Shown one piece after another: positions 46,214 to 56,392 of a stretch of 64,000 bases of DNA. The notes beneath the pieces are model-generated. The model ran no database searches and was not told where the DNA came from. It saw nothing but the letters and a program-made list of their open reading frames with translations. Within the stretch, counting starts at the first letter, position 1, and the number at the start of each line of letters is the position of its first letter. The position numbers and the translations under genes were made by a program. Source of the DNA: Leuconostoc litchii (GTDB lineage: Bacteria > Bacillota > Bacilli > Lactobacillales > Lactobacillaceae); NCBI RefSeq assembly GCF_008107645.1, contig NZ_SDGY01000001.1, positions 1,143,881 through 1,207,880 on the forward strand. Reading direction: 5' to 3'.

Positions 46214-46849
46214 ATGACAAAATACCTCACAATTCAACCTAAGACATTCACCTGGGAACAAGAAATTAAAAAATCACGTTTTATTTTAAGTCTCGCCAGA
46301 ATTACATCCGAAGGCGATGCTCGAGATTTTATTGAGAAAGTAAGTAAAACGCATTATAAAGCGACACACAATGTTTTTGCTTACGTCTTGGGAGAAAATG
46401 ATGCCATCAAACGTTACAGTGATAATGGCGAACCAAGTGGTACGGCTGGTGTTCCACTCTTAGAAGTACTACAAAAAAATGAATTGCATGATATTGTAGC
46501 AGTAGTCACACGATATTTTGGTGGTATTAAGTTAGGTGCTGGCGGATTAATTCGCGCCTACGCAGGAACAGCAGCCGAAGGCTTAAAATCAGTCAACATC
46601 GTTGAAAGGTTAACTAGAACTAAAGTGACCATTACACTTGATTATAAACACGTAGATTCTTTGACCTACTGGCTAACTAAGCATAATTTTCAAGTAATTG
46701 ATAGTCAATATGACACCAATGTCCACATCGTAGTACCCGTAGCCGAAGAAACACTACTTCAATTTCAAACTGATTTAACCAACCAATTTTCAGGCCACAT
46801 TCAATTTATCATCGGTGATGAAACACACTTTGAAATTCCATTAAAATAA
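46214..46849 (+). CDS. YigZ/IMPACT family protein
   Basis: 211 aa. N-terminal IMPACT domain (EIKKSRFILSLARI; NGEPSGTAG; YFGGIKLGAGGLIRAY) and C-terminal DUF1949. Conserved, role unclear (possibly translation-related). No SD before the ATG, and the -10 ends 7 nt upstream, so leaderless is likely. Confidence 0.9.
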   Translation: MTKYLTIQPKTFTWEQEIKKSRFILSLARITSEGDARDFIEKVSKTHYKATHNVFAYVLGENDAIKRYSDNGEPSGTAGVPLLEVLQKNELHDIVAVVTRYFGGIKLGAGGLIRAYAGTAAEGLKSVNIVERLTRTKVTITLDYKHVDSLTYWLTKHNFQVIDSQYDTNVHIVVPVAEETLLQFQTDLTNQFSGHIQFIIGDETHFEIPLK

Positions 46850-46868
46850 GATATAATTGAATAGTTAT

Positions 46869-46940
46869 GATCCGCTAGTGTAATGGATCGCACGCAAGAT
46901 TCCGGTTCTTGAAATCCGGGTTCGACTCCCGGGTGGATCA
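46869..46940 (+). tRNA. tRNA-Arg (anticodon CCG)
   Basis: Acceptor GATCCGC/GTGGATC, anticodon loop TTCCGGT, T-loop TTCGACT. 72 nt; CCA not encoded (TTC follows). Confidence 0.95.
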
Positions 46941-46943
46941 TTC

Positions 46944-46991
46944 ACACACAAAAAAACAGTCAATAGTACTATTGACTGTTTTTTTGTGTGA
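46944..46991. terminator. Bidirectional terminator, 46-bp perfect palindrome
   Basis: Arms 46945-46967 and 46968-46990 are perfectly complementary over 23 bp with no spacer, each with a run of seven A or T. It separates tRNA-Arg from the convergent polyphosphate operon. Confidence 0.85.
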
Positions 46992-46993
46992 AT

Positions 46994-47959
46994 TTAATCC
47001 ACCGTCATTGAGGCTGGTTCTGGTGCAATCACATCTTGCCCTGTGTCTTGTTTAATTGTTTCAAACAAAATCCCCTCACGTAATCCTGCTTGTGAGAAAA
47101 TAACTTGCTGTCCACTCAATAGAATTAATAATTCTATTAATGGCAATAATCCACCAACAATAATATCACCACGATCTTTTGCCAATCCTGCCATTTTCTG
47201 TCGCTCAACTAAATTTTTGCTTAAGATGGTCTGATAGATTTCAGTTGCATCTTGCATACTTAAATGATAACCATGAATTGGCATATCTGTAATTTTTTTC
47301 TGACGACGAGATATTTTTGCCAATGTACGATTGCTACCTCCCAAGGCCACGACTGGCAAATGCATCGCATCATTTAGCCAAGACACATCCCCAAACATTT
47401 GTCTCAAAGCCACCGTTGCTTTAAACAAAGAAGCCGCATTAATAACATTTTTTTCTAAAAACATTTCACTGATAGTTACTGCACCAATAGGTAAACTAAT
47501 CTCATGAACTGATACTTTATTTCTGACCAGAATCAATTCTGCTGAAGCACCGCCGGTGTCCAAAATCAAGGCATCGTTAATGTTTAAAGTATTGACGATA
47601 CCGACATAATCATAGTGTGCTTCTTCTTCACCCGTCAAAACTTGTAGTGGAAATTTCATTGTGTTTTCAAATTCAGATAAAAAAGTAGCTTGATTTGTCG
47701 CTTGACGTACGGCTGCAGTAGCTACCGCACGTATTTTTGCTTTAGGATGCTCTTCAAGTGCCTCTTTGAAGCTTTTTAGAGCGTTTAACGTACGTTTAAT
47801 GGCTTCTGGCTGTAGAACCTTATCTTCACCCATTCCTTCAGAAAGACGCACCATCTCTTGCAGTCGGCTTAATACTTCATAATGCCCATCTTGATGATAT
47901 TTACTAATCGTCATACGCACTGAGTTTGATCCCAAATCAATCACTGCTATAACAGTCAT
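46994..47959 (-). CDS. ppx: Exopolyphosphatase (Ppx/GppA family)
   Basis: 321 aa. ASKHA fold with DLGSNSVRM, the catalytic-region LTGEEEAHYDY and LDTGGASAE intact. Degrades polyphosphate and/or pppGpp. ATG overlaps ppk (ATGA). Confidence 0.9.
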   Translation of the reverse strand: MTVIAVIDLGSNSVRMTISKYHQDGHYEVLSRLQEMVRLSEGMGEDKVLQPEAIKRTLNALKSFKEALEEHPKAKIRAVATAAVRQATNQATFLSEFENTMKFPLQVLTGEEEAHYDYVGIVNTLNINDALILDTGGASAELILVRNKVSVHEISLPIGAVTISEMFLEKNVINAASLFKATVALRQMFGDVSWLNDAMHLPVVALGGSNRTLAKISRRQKKITDMPIHGYHLSMQDATEIYQTILSKNLVERQKMAGLAKDRGDIIVGGLLPLIELLILLSGQQVIFSQAGLREGILFETIKQDTGQDVIAPEPASMTVD

Positions 47960-50088
47960 ACTTCACCTCCCGTAAATGGATTATTAATCGGCTCAAATTC
48001 TTTTTGAGCGCTCTCCCGTTCTTGCTGTTGTTTTAACTCTACCTGTTTGGCCATCGATTCCGCTATAAACATTTCTTGTGCGTTCACTGAAGCTAATCCT
48101 CTTCGATCAATTTTTTCAAAGTTACCCTCAGTTTTCAAAACACGTGTCTTAACATTATCTTCCCACATCGTTTCGAAAATATTTATGACTTGTTGCGATA
48201 AATGAGTATGTCGAATTGGAAATAGTAATTCAACTCGTCGATCAAGATTTCTCGTCATTAAATCTGCCGAAGACAAATAAACTAATGGTTTGTCATCATT
48301 ATTAAAAATAAAAATTCGACTATGTTCCAGAAAACGACCAACAATTGAGTGAACTGCAATGGTCTCACTGATTTTGGGCATATTAACCTTAAGCATTGTA
48401 ATTCCTCGAACAATTAATTCAACTGGAACGCCGGCTTCACTGGCCTCATATAAATGCCGAATCATTCGTTCATCAGATAAAGAATTAAACTTCATTTTAA
48501 TCCCTGATGATTTTCCTGCTTTAGCGTTCATGATCTCTACATTAATTTTTTCATAAATAAATTCACGAATCCCATTGGGCGACATATGCAATTGATGGAA
48601 AAAACTTGGGTCGGAGTAACCAGTTAAAATATTAAAAATTGAAGCTACATCTGCGCCTAATTCACTATCCACCGTTAGTAATCCCAGATCTGTATAGAAA
48701 TTTGCCGTAACATCATTATAATTTCCAGTTGCCAGATGAACATAGCGACGAATCGTATCATCTTCACGTCGCACAACCATCGCCATCTTAGCATGAACTT
48801 TTAGTCCACGTAAGCCATACACGACGTGCACACCCTTTTGCTCTAATTCGCGCGCCCAATGCACATTATTCTCTTCATCAAAACGAGCTTTAATTTCAAG
48901 TAAAACAGTTACCTGTTTACCACGTTGCGCAGCATCTGACAAGGCTTTGATGATTGGTGAATTACCTGATACACGATACAAAGTCATTTTAATGGCCAGA
49001 ACATTATCATCTTTTGCTGCCGTTTTAATAAATTGAACCACCGGTTTGAACGAGTCATATGGATGATGCAACAAATAATCACGTTTACGAATACTATCAA
49101 AGATTTTATCAGAAGATAAATCTGGATTTTCATAGCCATGAAATGGTGCATATTCTAATGTTGGCGCGTCAATTAATTTTAACCATGCATTGATAAATGT
49201 TAAATCAATTGGACCGCTGACTTCATAGATTCGATCATCCGGGACCTGTAACGCTTTGATAAGCTTTGTCATCAACATTTTGCCCGTATTAGCGCTGACA
49301 ATGATACGAATCACTCGACCGCGTTCTCGTTCTTGTAATTTACTTTGTACTTCTTGCAAAATATTAGGTGTATCTTCATCATCAGCAACATCTAGTTCCA
49401 TATCACGTAAAATATGAAAAACATTCGATTCTTTGATTGTGTAACCTGGGAAAAGTGCATCTAAAAATAGTTGAACAATCTCTTCAACTAAAATAACCTT
49501 GTTCCCTTCCGGTAACGCAATAACACGGCCAGAGGTTGCAGGTACCTGCAACACAGCAATATGCTTTTCGGATTGTTCATCATTCTTTTTTAAACGAACA
49601 CCAATATTTAATGTATCATTTGCCAAAAAAGGAAAAGGCCGCGTACTATCAATAGCCATCGGTGTTAGAACAGGCCGTAATTCTCTTTCAAAAATTTCTT
49701 TCAAAAAAATAAATTGTTCATCAGTTAAATCATCTGCATGAAGCAATTCAAACCCTGATCTTTTCATTGTTGGAATGATACTACGTGTCAGTACTTGATA
49801 TTGATTTTTAATTTGTTCTCCTGCGGCAGCAGAAATTTTAACTAATTGTTGTTTGGGTGACAAACCAGAGGCATCTATCTTGTCATGACCCACAAGCATT
49901 TGCTGTTGTAGACTGGCAACACGCACCATGAACCATTCATCCATATTTTTCTGCGTGATCGCTAAAAATTTAGCTCGTTCTAATATAGGATTCTGCGTGT
50001 CACGGCCTTCTTCAAGCACACGCTTATTGAAGCCTAACCAACTAATTTCACGATTAACATAATATTCAGGTTGTTTTAAATCAATCAT
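47956..50088 (-). CDS. ppk: Polyphosphate kinase
   Basis: 710 aa, PPK1 family: ISWLGFNKRVLEE N-terminal domain and the PLD-like catalytic region (KARFDEENNVHW, GLKVHAKMAMV with the phospho-His). Polymerises polyphosphate from ATP. Between two Ppx-like genes. Confidence 0.95.
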   Translation of the reverse strand: MIDLKQPEYYVNREISWLGFNKRVLEEGRDTQNPILERAKFLAITQKNMDEWFMVRVASLQQQMLVGHDKIDASGLSPKQQLVKISAAAGEQIKNQYQVLTRSIIPTMKRSGFELLHADDLTDEQFIFLKEIFERELRPVLTPMAIDSTRPFPFLANDTLNIGVRLKKNDEQSEKHIAVLQVPATSGRVIALPEGNKVILVEEIVQLFLDALFPGYTIKESNVFHILRDMELDVADDEDTPNILQEVQSKLQERERGRVIRIIVSANTGKMLMTKLIKALQVPDDRIYEVSGPIDLTFINAWLKLIDAPTLEYAPFHGYENPDLSSDKIFDSIRKRDYLLHHPYDSFKPVVQFIKTAAKDDNVLAIKMTLYRVSGNSPIIKALSDAAQRGKQVTVLLEIKARFDEENNVHWARELEQKGVHVVYGLRGLKVHAKMAMVVRREDDTIRRYVHLATGNYNDVTANFYTDLGLLTVDSELGADVASIFNILTGYSDPSFFHQLHMSPNGIREFIYEKINVEIMNAKAGKSSGIKMKFNSLSDERMIRHLYEASEAGVPVELIVRGITMLKVNMPKISETIAVHSIVGRFLEHSRIFIFNNDDKPLVYLSSADLMTRNLDRRVELLFPIRHTHLSQQVINIFETMWEDNVKTRVLKTEGNFEKIDRRGLASVNAQEMFIAESMAKQVELKQQQERESAQKEFEPINNPFTGGEV

Positions 50089-50097
50089 AATATTTCC

Positions 50098-51576
50098 TCA
50101 GCTTCTTTTCCCCTGGCGCTTTAAGGCAATTGGCAATCCGAAAACCGCCTCAAAAAAATGTGCTTTCTGGGCAAATATATAAATTTCTAATTGTAAATCT
50201 GCAGTGGTTTGGCCTGTTACGGTAACTTTCTCTAAACCAACAGACACAGTTAGCTTACTAATCTTTTGTAATCTGCTATCATCCAGTGCATCAGCTAACC
50301 GTAGTAAAGCAGCCATTTTGGCAATGCGAATCCGTTGCCTTGGTGAAAAATCTTGGGTTGATCTTAACGCATTATCTGGTGTTTCCGCACTATGATAACG
50401 AGCAATTGACGCAATCATCCGTTGTTCAGACGTGGATAAACCATGAAAATCAATACCCTCTAAAATTTCTTCCGAGTATTGATAATGTTTCTGAGAATTA
50501 ATAAAGCTACCAACATCATGTGTTAAGGCAGCAACACCTAATAATAGACGATCTCGAGCGCTTAAACGATGAATTTTTTTCAATCGATCAAATAGACGCC
50601 AAGCATATTTAAGTACAATCTCACGATGCTTTTCTTCAACCATATATCGATCTGCAATCCCACGTGCTGCCGTAATAATATCATCTTGTGCATTATTATC
50701 TTTGATTACCAAGCCATCTAAAACAGTCAGATTACTAATATGAAGATTACTTGCGCCAACAGCTGTCATAACCTGTACAACCAATACCGCTTCCATGAAA
50801 ACCATCCAAATATCATTTAATTCAATATGATATCGTTCTGCAAAGGCTTGTTTATTCATTTGACTAAAGCTAGCAATCAGTGACTGTAATTCTGATTTCA
50901 AAATCGTCGCTTTATTTTTTTTGTTTAAGAAAAGATGATTTAATACATCAGCCCCAAGTAAAACCACTGTATCTGTTGATTGAAATGGTGGTAACATATG
51001 CCAAAAATCGGCTAATTTACTATCAATAAATTCTGGTATTAAATCTGGTACTTCGGTGATTTCCGCTGCCATATCACGAATAGATTGCGTCAATCTAACA
51101 GGTCCAATAGCCGAATGTTGTGAAAATTTAAACTGATTATTTTCAAAATAAGATAAATCAATTCGTGTAGAACTAATACCCAAAACAAAAGCATAATTCT
51201 CATTCAAAATTTTTTCATCGTTAATCCGCAATGCGAGTTGACGATAATAATTCTCTTGATTGGCATTCAACCAAAGTAACTCAAGGCCCGTTATGTTCTC
51301 TACTTGATCAACAAAATAAATGGCATTAAGCATTTTTGACAAGTTTTCGCTACCGTATAGACGAACATCCTCTACACCATAATCTCGTAATAATTGTTGA
51401 AATCGCTGCAACTGATCCAGTGCGCGTTGCATAACTTCTGTAGAAAAGCTAGCCAATGCCAGATCATTTTCGCTATATTCACGCCTAACATGCTCAATTT
51501 GATGTCCACGGTTATCAACAATTTGTAGCGCTGCAGCATCAGTATTTAGAAGAATAACGCCTTGTAATTTTGACAT
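50098..51576 (-). CDS. Degenerate Ppx/GppA domain fused to an HD domain
   Basis: 492 aa. Residues about 1-300 follow the Ppx/GppA order but lack its phosphate loops (LLNTDAAALQIV, LGISSTRIDL) and the Glu-rich catalytic segment. Residues about 330-492 form an HD domain with HD at 353-354. First gene of the ppx2-ppk-ppx1 operon. Likely lost exopolyphosphatase activity but may keep HD phosphohydrolase or regulatory function. Confidence 0.8.
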   Translation of the reverse strand: MSKLQGVILLNTDAAALQIVDNRGHQIEHVRREYSENDLALASFSTEVMQRALDQLQRFQQLLRDYGVEDVRLYGSENLSKMLNAIYFVDQVENITGLELLWLNANQENYYRQLALRINDEKILNENYAFVLGISSTRIDLSYFENNQFKFSQHSAIGPVRLTQSIRDMAAEITEVPDLIPEFIDSKLADFWHMLPPFQSTDTVVLLGADVLNHLFLNKKNKATILKSELQSLIASFSQMNKQAFAERYHIELNDIWMVFMEAVLVVQVMTAVGASNLHISNLTVLDGLVIKDNNAQDDIITAARGIADRYMVEEKHREIVLKYAWRLFDRLKKIHRLSARDRLLLGVAALTHDVGSFINSQKHYQYSEEILEGIDFHGLSTSEQRMIASIARYHSAETPDNALRSTQDFSPRQRIRIAKMAALLRLADALDDSRLQKISKLTVSVGLEKVTVTGQTTADLQLEIYIFAQKAHFFEAVFGLPIALKRQGKRS

Positions 51577-51660
51577 ATATCGAGCCCTCTAAGGCTAGTT
51601 TATCACATTTAATATTGTGGTTGTATTAGGAAAAGGTAAAGGTCGTAACTTCAATATGAA

Positions 51661-52245
51661 TTAGAAATTATCTGGATTAAAAACGCAATTTTGCTCGTGA
51701 TCATTAATAATGCCAATCGCCTGCATGTATGAATAAACGATTACTGGGCCAATAAATTTAAAACCTCTTTTTTTCATATCTTTAGAGATTCTCTGTGATA
51801 ATTCATTTTGACTAGGAACTTCATTATAATTAATAATATGATGGTTAATGACCTGTCCATTAGTAAAAGACCACATATAATCAGAAAAGCTATTAAATGA
51901 TTCATGTAATTGTTCAATGATTTTGGCATTATTTACCGTAGCTTTAATTTTTAAGGTGTTATTAATAATCTCAGGATCATTTTTTAACCGCAAAATATCA
52001 TTTTCATTCATGTTAGCAACCACATGAATATCATATGAAGCGAAAGCATATTTCATCGCTGTGCGCCGTTTTAATGAGGTTTCCCAACTGAGTCCAGCTT
52101 GAAAAACTTCTAATGTTAATAGTTCCAACAGTGCTGCATCTGTATACTGTCGTGGCTGTCCCCATTCTTCATCGTGGTATACTGTCATGAAATTTTCATC
52201 TTGATACTTATCTACCCAAGAACAACGTTTCAACTTTCCATTCAT
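51661..52245 (-). CDS. tag: DNA-3-methyladenine glycosylase I
   Basis: 194 aa from ATG 52245 (SD GAAGGAAA). RCSWVDKY, YHDEEWGQP, and a HhH region match Tag. Excises 3-methyladenine. The in-frame ATG 12 codons upstream lacks an SD. Confidence 0.92.
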   Translation of the reverse strand: MNGKLKRCSWVDKYQDENFMTVYHDEEWGQPRQYTDAALLELLTLEVFQAGLSWETSLKRRTAMKYAFASYDIHVVANMNENDILRLKNDPEIINNTLKIKATVNNAKIIEQLHESFNSFSDYMWSFTNGQVINHHIINYNEVPSQNELSQRISKDMKKRGFKFIGPVIVYSYMQAIGIINDHEQNCVFNPDNF

Positions 52246-52307
52246 ATTATTTCCTTCTATAACTAGAACTAGCATTTTCAAATATGGTTCTAAATAATTT
52301 TGTGTAT

Positions 52308-52335
52308 AAAAAAACGACCAAATGGTCGTCTTTTA
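52308..52335 (-). terminator. eno terminator
   Basis: ACGACC / GGTCGT (52314-52319, 52324-52329) with T runs on the minus strand. Confidence 0.75.
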
Positions 52336-52339
52336 TTTT

Positions 52340-53668
<1,329 letters not shown>

Positions 53669-53784
53669 TTAATTCTCCTTTGGTTTTCGGTTATATACCA
53701 TGTATATTATATCACAGGCTAAGAGTCATATTCAAAAATTTACTAAACACATACTAGAAAATAATACACTTAACTGGGCACTAA

Positions 53785-54594
53785 TTAGGCATTATCTACG
53801 TTAAAGTCAGGTATTTCTGGATCTTGTGCAATAGCTACAAGTTGTAAGAATTTTTCTGGGTCCAATGCTGAAGTACCAACTAAAACACCATCGATATCTT
53901 TTTGTAACATGATTTCACGAGCATTTTCTGGTGTAACAGAACCACCATACAAAACTCGTACTTGTTCAGCGATAACTGGTGAATATAATTTAGCTAAAGT
54001 TTGACGTATCAAATGTGCAGCTTTTTGCGCTTGCACAGCGCTTGCGGCTTCTCCTGAACCAATAGCCCATGTTGGTTCATAAGCCAATGTAACATTACGA
54101 ATTTGATCAACCGATACTCCTGCCAAAGCAGCAGCTACTTGAGCAACAGATGGTTCTGCATCCATAAACTGGGCATACGTACTCATATCTTCATCCACAT
54201 CGATAATTGGACGCAAGCCATTTCTAAGCGCGGCAGTAACTTTCAAATTAACTGTTGAATCAGTTTCATTAAAGAATTTACGACGTTCAAAATGGCCGAT
54301 CAAAACGTATTTAGCACCTATGTCTTTTAAGGCCTTGGGCGACGTTTCACCAGTGTAGGCGCCACTATCTTCCCAATGAACATTTTCAGCCACAATGTGA
54401 ATCGGCGAGTCGGCCGTAGCGCGAACCATATCAGCTAAAAATAAATCTTGAGCCGCAATACCTGTTTCTACAATATTTTGAGCGGGCACTTTACCGTTTA
54501 CTTTGTCCAAAAAGTCCGCTACATCAGCGTGTAATTTGTTAATCTTCCAATTGGCAACGACAAACGGTACTCTTGTGGCATTATGTTGACTCAT
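53785..54594 (-). CDS. tpiA: Triosephosphate isomerase, atypical
   Basis: 269 aa. Catalytic residues are present: N15 and K17 (NWKINK), H101 and E173 (AYEPTWAIGSG), and the phosphate loop YGGSVTPEN. Yet the strictly conserved GHSERR is GHFERR (Ser to Phe at 102), and the CVGE block reads DVDE (132-135). It overlaps the upstream coiled-coil gene by 4 nt. In a phosphoketolase fermenter TIM carries little flux, which may have relaxed it. Confidence 0.9.
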   Translation of the reverse strand: MSQHNATRVPFVVANWKINKLHADVADFLDKVNGKVPAQNIVETGIAAQDLFLADMVRATADSPIHIVAENVHWEDSGAYTGETSPKALKDIGAKYVLIGHFERRKFFNETDSTVNLKVTAALRNGLRPIIDVDEDMSTYAQFMDAEPSVAQVAAALAGVSVDQIRNVTLAYEPTWAIGSGEAASAVQAQKAAHLIRQTLAKLYSPVIAEQVRVLYGGSVTPENAREIMLQKDIDGVLVGTSALDPEKFLQLVAIAQDPEIPDFNVDNA

Positions 54595-54926
54595 TGTTCA
54601 TCTCCTCTAAGCATCATAAAAATAAATACAGCCTCAATCAATAGCAACCAAATCATATAACGAGAAGGTTCACCAAATAATGTTAATAACATATAACTAA
54701 TGAATAAAACAGCCAATCCACCACCTGTTTTAGTTAATTTCTGCTGATACTTACTACGTGATAAAAGTTCAGTCAGGTGTTCATTTTCTGATTTCAATTC
54801 TGAAACGTCTAATTTCAAAGCTTCTATTTGATCCAATAAATCATCATTTTCACTTTGTAGGACCTCATTTTTTGCTTTTATTTCAGGCGTCACCGTCTCT
54901 GTTTTTTTTCGATTAAAAAATCTCAT
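54591..54926 (-). CDS. Coiled-coil, double-TM small protein
   Basis: 111 aa. A long Leu-rich coiled coil (about 15-58, DDLLDQIEALKLDVSELK) and two C-terminal transmembrane helices (about 70-85 and 92-106). No family recognised. Overlaps tpiA (ATGA). Function unknown. Confidence 0.65.
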   Translation of the reverse strand: MRFFNRKKTETVTPEIKAKNEVLQSENDDLLDQIEALKLDVSELKSENEHLTELLSRSKYQQKLTKTGGGLAVLFISYMLLTLFGEPSRYMIWLLLIEAVFIFMMLRGDEQ

Positions 54927-55036
54927 GTTTTTTCTCCATTAGCTCTATTCTACCAAAATTACTTGTTGCCTGTCATGGAATATCTATTGACGACCATGAA
55001 TTTAATAGGTATAATTATATAGTTGTCAATTGATAT

Positions 55037-55122
55037 GCAGTTGTGGCGGAATTGGCAGACGCGCAGGATTAAGGATCCTGTGCCCGTTTTAGGGCGTGCG
55101 GGTTCGACTCCCGCCAACTGCA
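55037..55122 (+). tRNA. tRNA-Leu (anticodon AAG)
   Basis: Class II tRNA with a long variable arm; acceptor GCAGTTG/CAACTGC; anticodon loop TTAAGGA, so the wobble base is A34. 86 nt, no encoded CCA. Confidence 0.93.
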
Positions 55123-55127
55123 TCATC

Positions 55128-55160
55128 AAAAGCTATGCTAACAAGCATAGCTTTTTTATT
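55128..55160 (+). terminator. tRNA-Leu terminator
   Basis: AAAAGCTATGCT / AGCATAGCTTTT (55128-55139, 55144-55155) with T run. Confidence 0.85.
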
Positions 55161-55217
55161 TTAACTGATTAAAAAAATCGATAACAAAAAAGGAATCTAT
55201 ACAGATTCCTTTAAACA

Positions 55218-55289
55218 TTGCCCCTGCTGGATTCGAACCAGCGCATGTCGGTACCAAAAACCGATGCCTTACCACTTGGCGAAGGGGCA
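55218..55289 (-). tRNA. tRNA-Gln (anticodon TTG)
   Basis: Minus strand, anticodon loop TTTTGGT between TCGGT/ACCGA; acceptor TGCCCCT/AGGGGCA. 72 nt, no CCA encoded. Confidence 0.94.
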
Positions 55290-55326
55290 ATAGCTAATTT
55301 CTTTTGCCGTTAGCTAAAATCGGCAA

Positions 55327-55409
55327 TGGGAGCGGTAGGATTCGAACCTACGAACCCGAAGGAACGGAGTTACAGTCCGTCGCGTTTAGCCAGACTTCGC
55401 TACACTCCC
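55327..55409 (-). tRNA. tRNA-Tyr (anticodon GTA)
   Basis: Minus strand; anticodon loop CTGTAAC; acceptor GGGAGTG/CGCTCCC; class II variable arm. 83 nt. Probably cotranscribed with tRNA-Gln. Confidence 0.94.
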
Positions 55410-55489
55410 ATATCTCAAACAACTATATTAGTATATCAAATCCGAAATTCATTGGCAAGGTTTTTCTACTATTTTTTAGTTTTATTTTT

Positions 55490-55539
55490 AAAAAGTGAAG
55501 TTGACTTCACTTTTTATGAATGATATACTATTTGTGAAG
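55490..55539 (+). promoter_or_regulatory. Promoter and palindromic operator of the HTH-membrane pair
   Basis: -35 TTGACT (55501-55506), 17 nt, -10 TATACT (55524-55529). The -35 is embedded in an inverted repeat AAAAAGTGAAG-TTGA-CTTCACTTTTT (55490-55515), and a further GTGAAG half-site lies at 55534-55539, fitting autorepression by the HTH protein. Confidence 0.65.
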
Positions 55540-55570
55540 TTTATTACACATTGGGATTAGGAAATATAAT

Positions 55571-55783
55571 ATGAAAATAGACAATAATGTTCAACATATT
55601 AGAAAAAATCTTAATTTAACACAGGGCACCCTTGCACAAAATATTGGTGTTTCACGTCGTACAATTGTATCAATTGAAAAAGGTAACTATACGCCCTCCC
55701 TAATGTTAGCTTTTCAATTAGCACAGGCATTGAAAACACCCCTTACTGATCTATTTACTATTAATGAGGAAGACGAGATATGA
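55571..55783 (+). CDS. XRE-family regulator, YgzD-like
   Basis: 70 aa; one HTH (LNLTQGTLAQNIGVSRRTIV). It is just a DNA-binding domain plus a short LTDLF tail. Followed, with a 4-nt overlap, by a membrane protein gene, a common pairing in lactic acid bacteria. Confidence 0.88.
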   Translation: MKIDNNVQHIRKNLNLTQGTLAQNIGVSRRTIVSIEKGNYTPSLMLAFQLAQALKTPLTDLFTINEEDEI

Positions 55784-56250
55784 AAAAAATAATTTTTGAA
55801 CAGACTGGCAACATGATTACTATATTTATACTAGGTTTTGCTTTAATTCAATCTATTGTACTTTCACCACAACCAACACCAAGCTCATCTCAAATCCATT
55901 TCGGATATGGTTGGTTTTTGTTAGCTGCTTGGTTTTTAATTTTTGATGTCTGTAAGCACTTTTATCAGAAATGTGCCAAAGATGGTTACAATATTAATGA
56001 TGGCGAGTTTAGTGTTAGAGATGAGCGTGAGCAATATGTCAGCTATTTCGCTATGAAGAGAACATTCCAAGTTATGGTCTACGGTTTAATATTTGTTATT
56101 GTCGCCTCGTTATTTTTTAGTTTATCATTAGCCGCAAACGTAACAACTGTCAGCATATTTATAATTATCATGCTAAGTTCGCTACTTGTTATTACCTTTT
56201 CCACCTATTTAATCTCATGGATTATTTATGAACGATCAAATTTTACATAA
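55780..56250 (+). CDS. Membrane protein paired with XRE regulator
   Basis: 156 aa, four transmembrane helices and a central RDEREQYVSYFAMKR segment, as in the DUF2178/DUF3796-type partners of YgzD-like regulators. Function unknown; may sense a membrane signal or be the regulator's target. Confidence 0.65.
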   Translation: MKKIIFEQTGNMITIFILGFALIQSIVLSPQPTPSSSQIHFGYGWFLLAAWFLIFDVCKHFYQKCAKDGYNINDGEFSVRDEREQYVSYFAMKRTFQVMVYGLIFVIVASLFFSLSLAANVTTVSIFIIIMLSSLLVITFSTYLISWIIYERSNFT

Positions 56251-56287
56251 AATAATAATATTCAAAAACAGTTATTTTAATACTCAC

Positions 56288-56325
56288 AAAAAAGCACACA
56301 ACCTGATAAAGTTGTGTGCTTTTAA
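56288..56325. terminator. Bidirectional terminator
   Basis: AAAGCACACAAC / GTTGTGTGCTTT (56291-56302, 56311-56322) between convergent genes. Confidence 0.85.
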
Positions 56326-56392
56326 ACTCAATATTTTAAGTAATTCTGTTTCGTATAATCGGTATCGATCATAATTTTCAGAATAACATATA

